17,807 nt of DNA. Source: Mansonella perstans. Its lineage: Eukaryota > Nematoda > Chromadorea > Rhabditida > Onchocercidae. Position numbers and translations under genes: made by a program. The stretch covers positions 1 through 17,807 of the forward strand of contig JBAMDO010000454.1 in assembly GCA_037074765.1 (NCBI GenBank). Reading direction: 5' to 3'. Shown here one piece after another: positions 16,577 to 17,807 of this stretch (position 1 is its first letter; the number at the start of each line of letters is the position of its first letter). The notes below the pieces were generated by a model. The model was not told the DNA's origin, did not search any database, and saw only the letters and a list, made by a program, of their open reading frames with translations.

Positions 16577-17807
16577 GCAATTTAGGTAATAGTCCTGGAA
16601 TGTATCAAATAAATATGAGTAAAATAACTTGAAAAAATTTTTTGAAAAATTTTGACACATGTACTTTTCAGTTATAAAAACAGCATTAAAATCAAGGTCT
16701 TCACTTTTCGTGCAACTTTTTTCCTCACTACACATTACATTTACAGCTGCATATCAGCCAAAGTATGAACTTTGCCCTGATACAAATCATATCTGCAAAT
16801 TGATAAGGTGATGGATATTAAAATTTGAAAAACATGGAGTAATATAAATAAATTACTACATTTCTAGCATATTACATACACTTATGCATATATTAATGTA
16901 TACTAATAATTGAGTGCAATTTATTATTGCGATCTTAAGTACAGCCTTTTTTTAGATATTCATTTATATGCTTAAATATCAAATGATGTGAGATTAATTT
17001 ACAAAGATAATTAAATTAACATATCCAGTGATGCAAGATCTCAATGTTTATTATTTTTGCTGTCATGATTAATTTTAACTTGATAATTGAAAAATAAATC
17101 CAGCAAAATTGCAAAACCATGATTTGCATGGTAATTCCACGATATTTCGACTTTTTAAGAATTTTTAAAATTTTTAACGCTTTTTTAAAGCTTTTTTTTA
17201 AAATTTCTCCTGATTTTTTCTTAAATTCCAATCTAAAATCTTAATTATGATTTTAATTAAGAGATTTTTTCATAAATATTTACGAGAAATACATGTATAT
17301 CAATACTGGATTGTTTTAATGTATTGGTTAGTTAAATGAATTAGCAGTTAATTAATCAGCTTCATTGTTTGTTTGCTGATAATTTTCGTTTGTAAATTAG
17401 TTACTCATTTTATTTTTATATTTATAATTCAACAGTCATTAACTTAATTGCTTTACTTTCAAAAATAATTACTATCATTATTGAAAATGCCAATTATATT
17501 CATTCGCCAACAAAAAAAATTTTGGCAACTTTTTTTGAATTTTACAATTTTTTAAAAATATAATTAAGAAGACAAAAAGAAAGAAAATACTGGTGATATT
17601 CCCATACATCATAATGATTTACAACCAATCGAATCGATAATTTCAATGATGACTGTTGAAAGTTACCTGTTAATCTTTAATGAATAAATATTTTTACTTG
17701 GTCAAGAGCATAACTGATTGTTGATCTGCGATATTTTATTGTTGGCTCACAAAAAGAATCTCATTGGCAAATTATATTCCTATAAGAAATGGAATTTTTT
17801 TTGCCAT
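16577..17807. other. AT-rich DNA to the window end, no supported gene
   Basis: Only the weak candidate at 16745-16792 and a lysine-rich minus-strand open frame (17016-17231) are present. The latter comes from T/TTTAAA-rich DNA and has no domain. Confidence 0.6.
16745..16792 (-). other. Weak first-exon candidate (signal-peptide-like), minus strand
   Basis: On the minus strand TTTGCAG is followed two bases later by ATG (16790-16788). The frame reads MICIRAKFILWLICS, signal-peptide-like, to a GTAAAT donor at 16744. A good acceptor next to an ATG is typical of spliced-leader genes. No clear second exon was found within reach. Confidence 0.15.

Overview
The window reads as nuclear DNA from a parasitic nematode, most likely a spirurid/filarial-type worm (moderate confidence for nematode, low for the clade). 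It is very AT-rich, full of long T/A runs and degenerate minisatellites. Its one convincing gene uses nematode-type splice sites (TTTTTCAG and CTTTTAG acceptors, GTAAAT and GTGAAT donors) with short introns, and encodes a nematode orcokinin-family neuropeptide precursor of the NLP-14 type.

The single supported gene lies on the + strand at about 9.5-11.0 kb. I assemble it as three exons (9498-9539, 9758-10724, 10879-10991). Exon 1 carries an in-frame hydrophobic signal-peptide start. Exon 2 holds 13 tandem 45-bp units, each encoding a 12-residue peptide (ALDSLEGEGFGL, ALDALEGEGFGL or a close variant) closed by RKR or KKR. Decayed peptide units flank the array on both sides. Exon 3 is a short, more GC-rich C-terminal exon behind a strong acceptor. 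If intron 2 is not removed, the reading frame ends at 10777 and an AATAAA lies just behind it, so the gene may have two 3' ends.

Upstream (8.35-9.5 kb) there is a degenerate ~20-bp minisatellite, then two perfect TGACGTCA cAMP-response elements 96 bp apart, and a TATAAAAG directly before the start codon. A second set of CRE-like half-sites, inverted and able to form a stem, lies about 0.9 kb downstream of the gene.

The rest (1-8.3 kb and 11.1-17.8 kb) has no gene I can defend. Open frames of 60-85 codons there match what chance gives at this base composition. It holds minisatellites (3.27-3.44 kb; 15.0-15.15 kb; 37-bp units at 15.99-16.20 kb), trinucleotide repeats, homopolymers, small direct and inverted repeats, and a few GC-richer patches with splice-like borders (0.86-1.11, 13.65-13.87, 15.70-15.81, 16.75-16.79 kb). 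These patches are recorded as weak exon candidates only.
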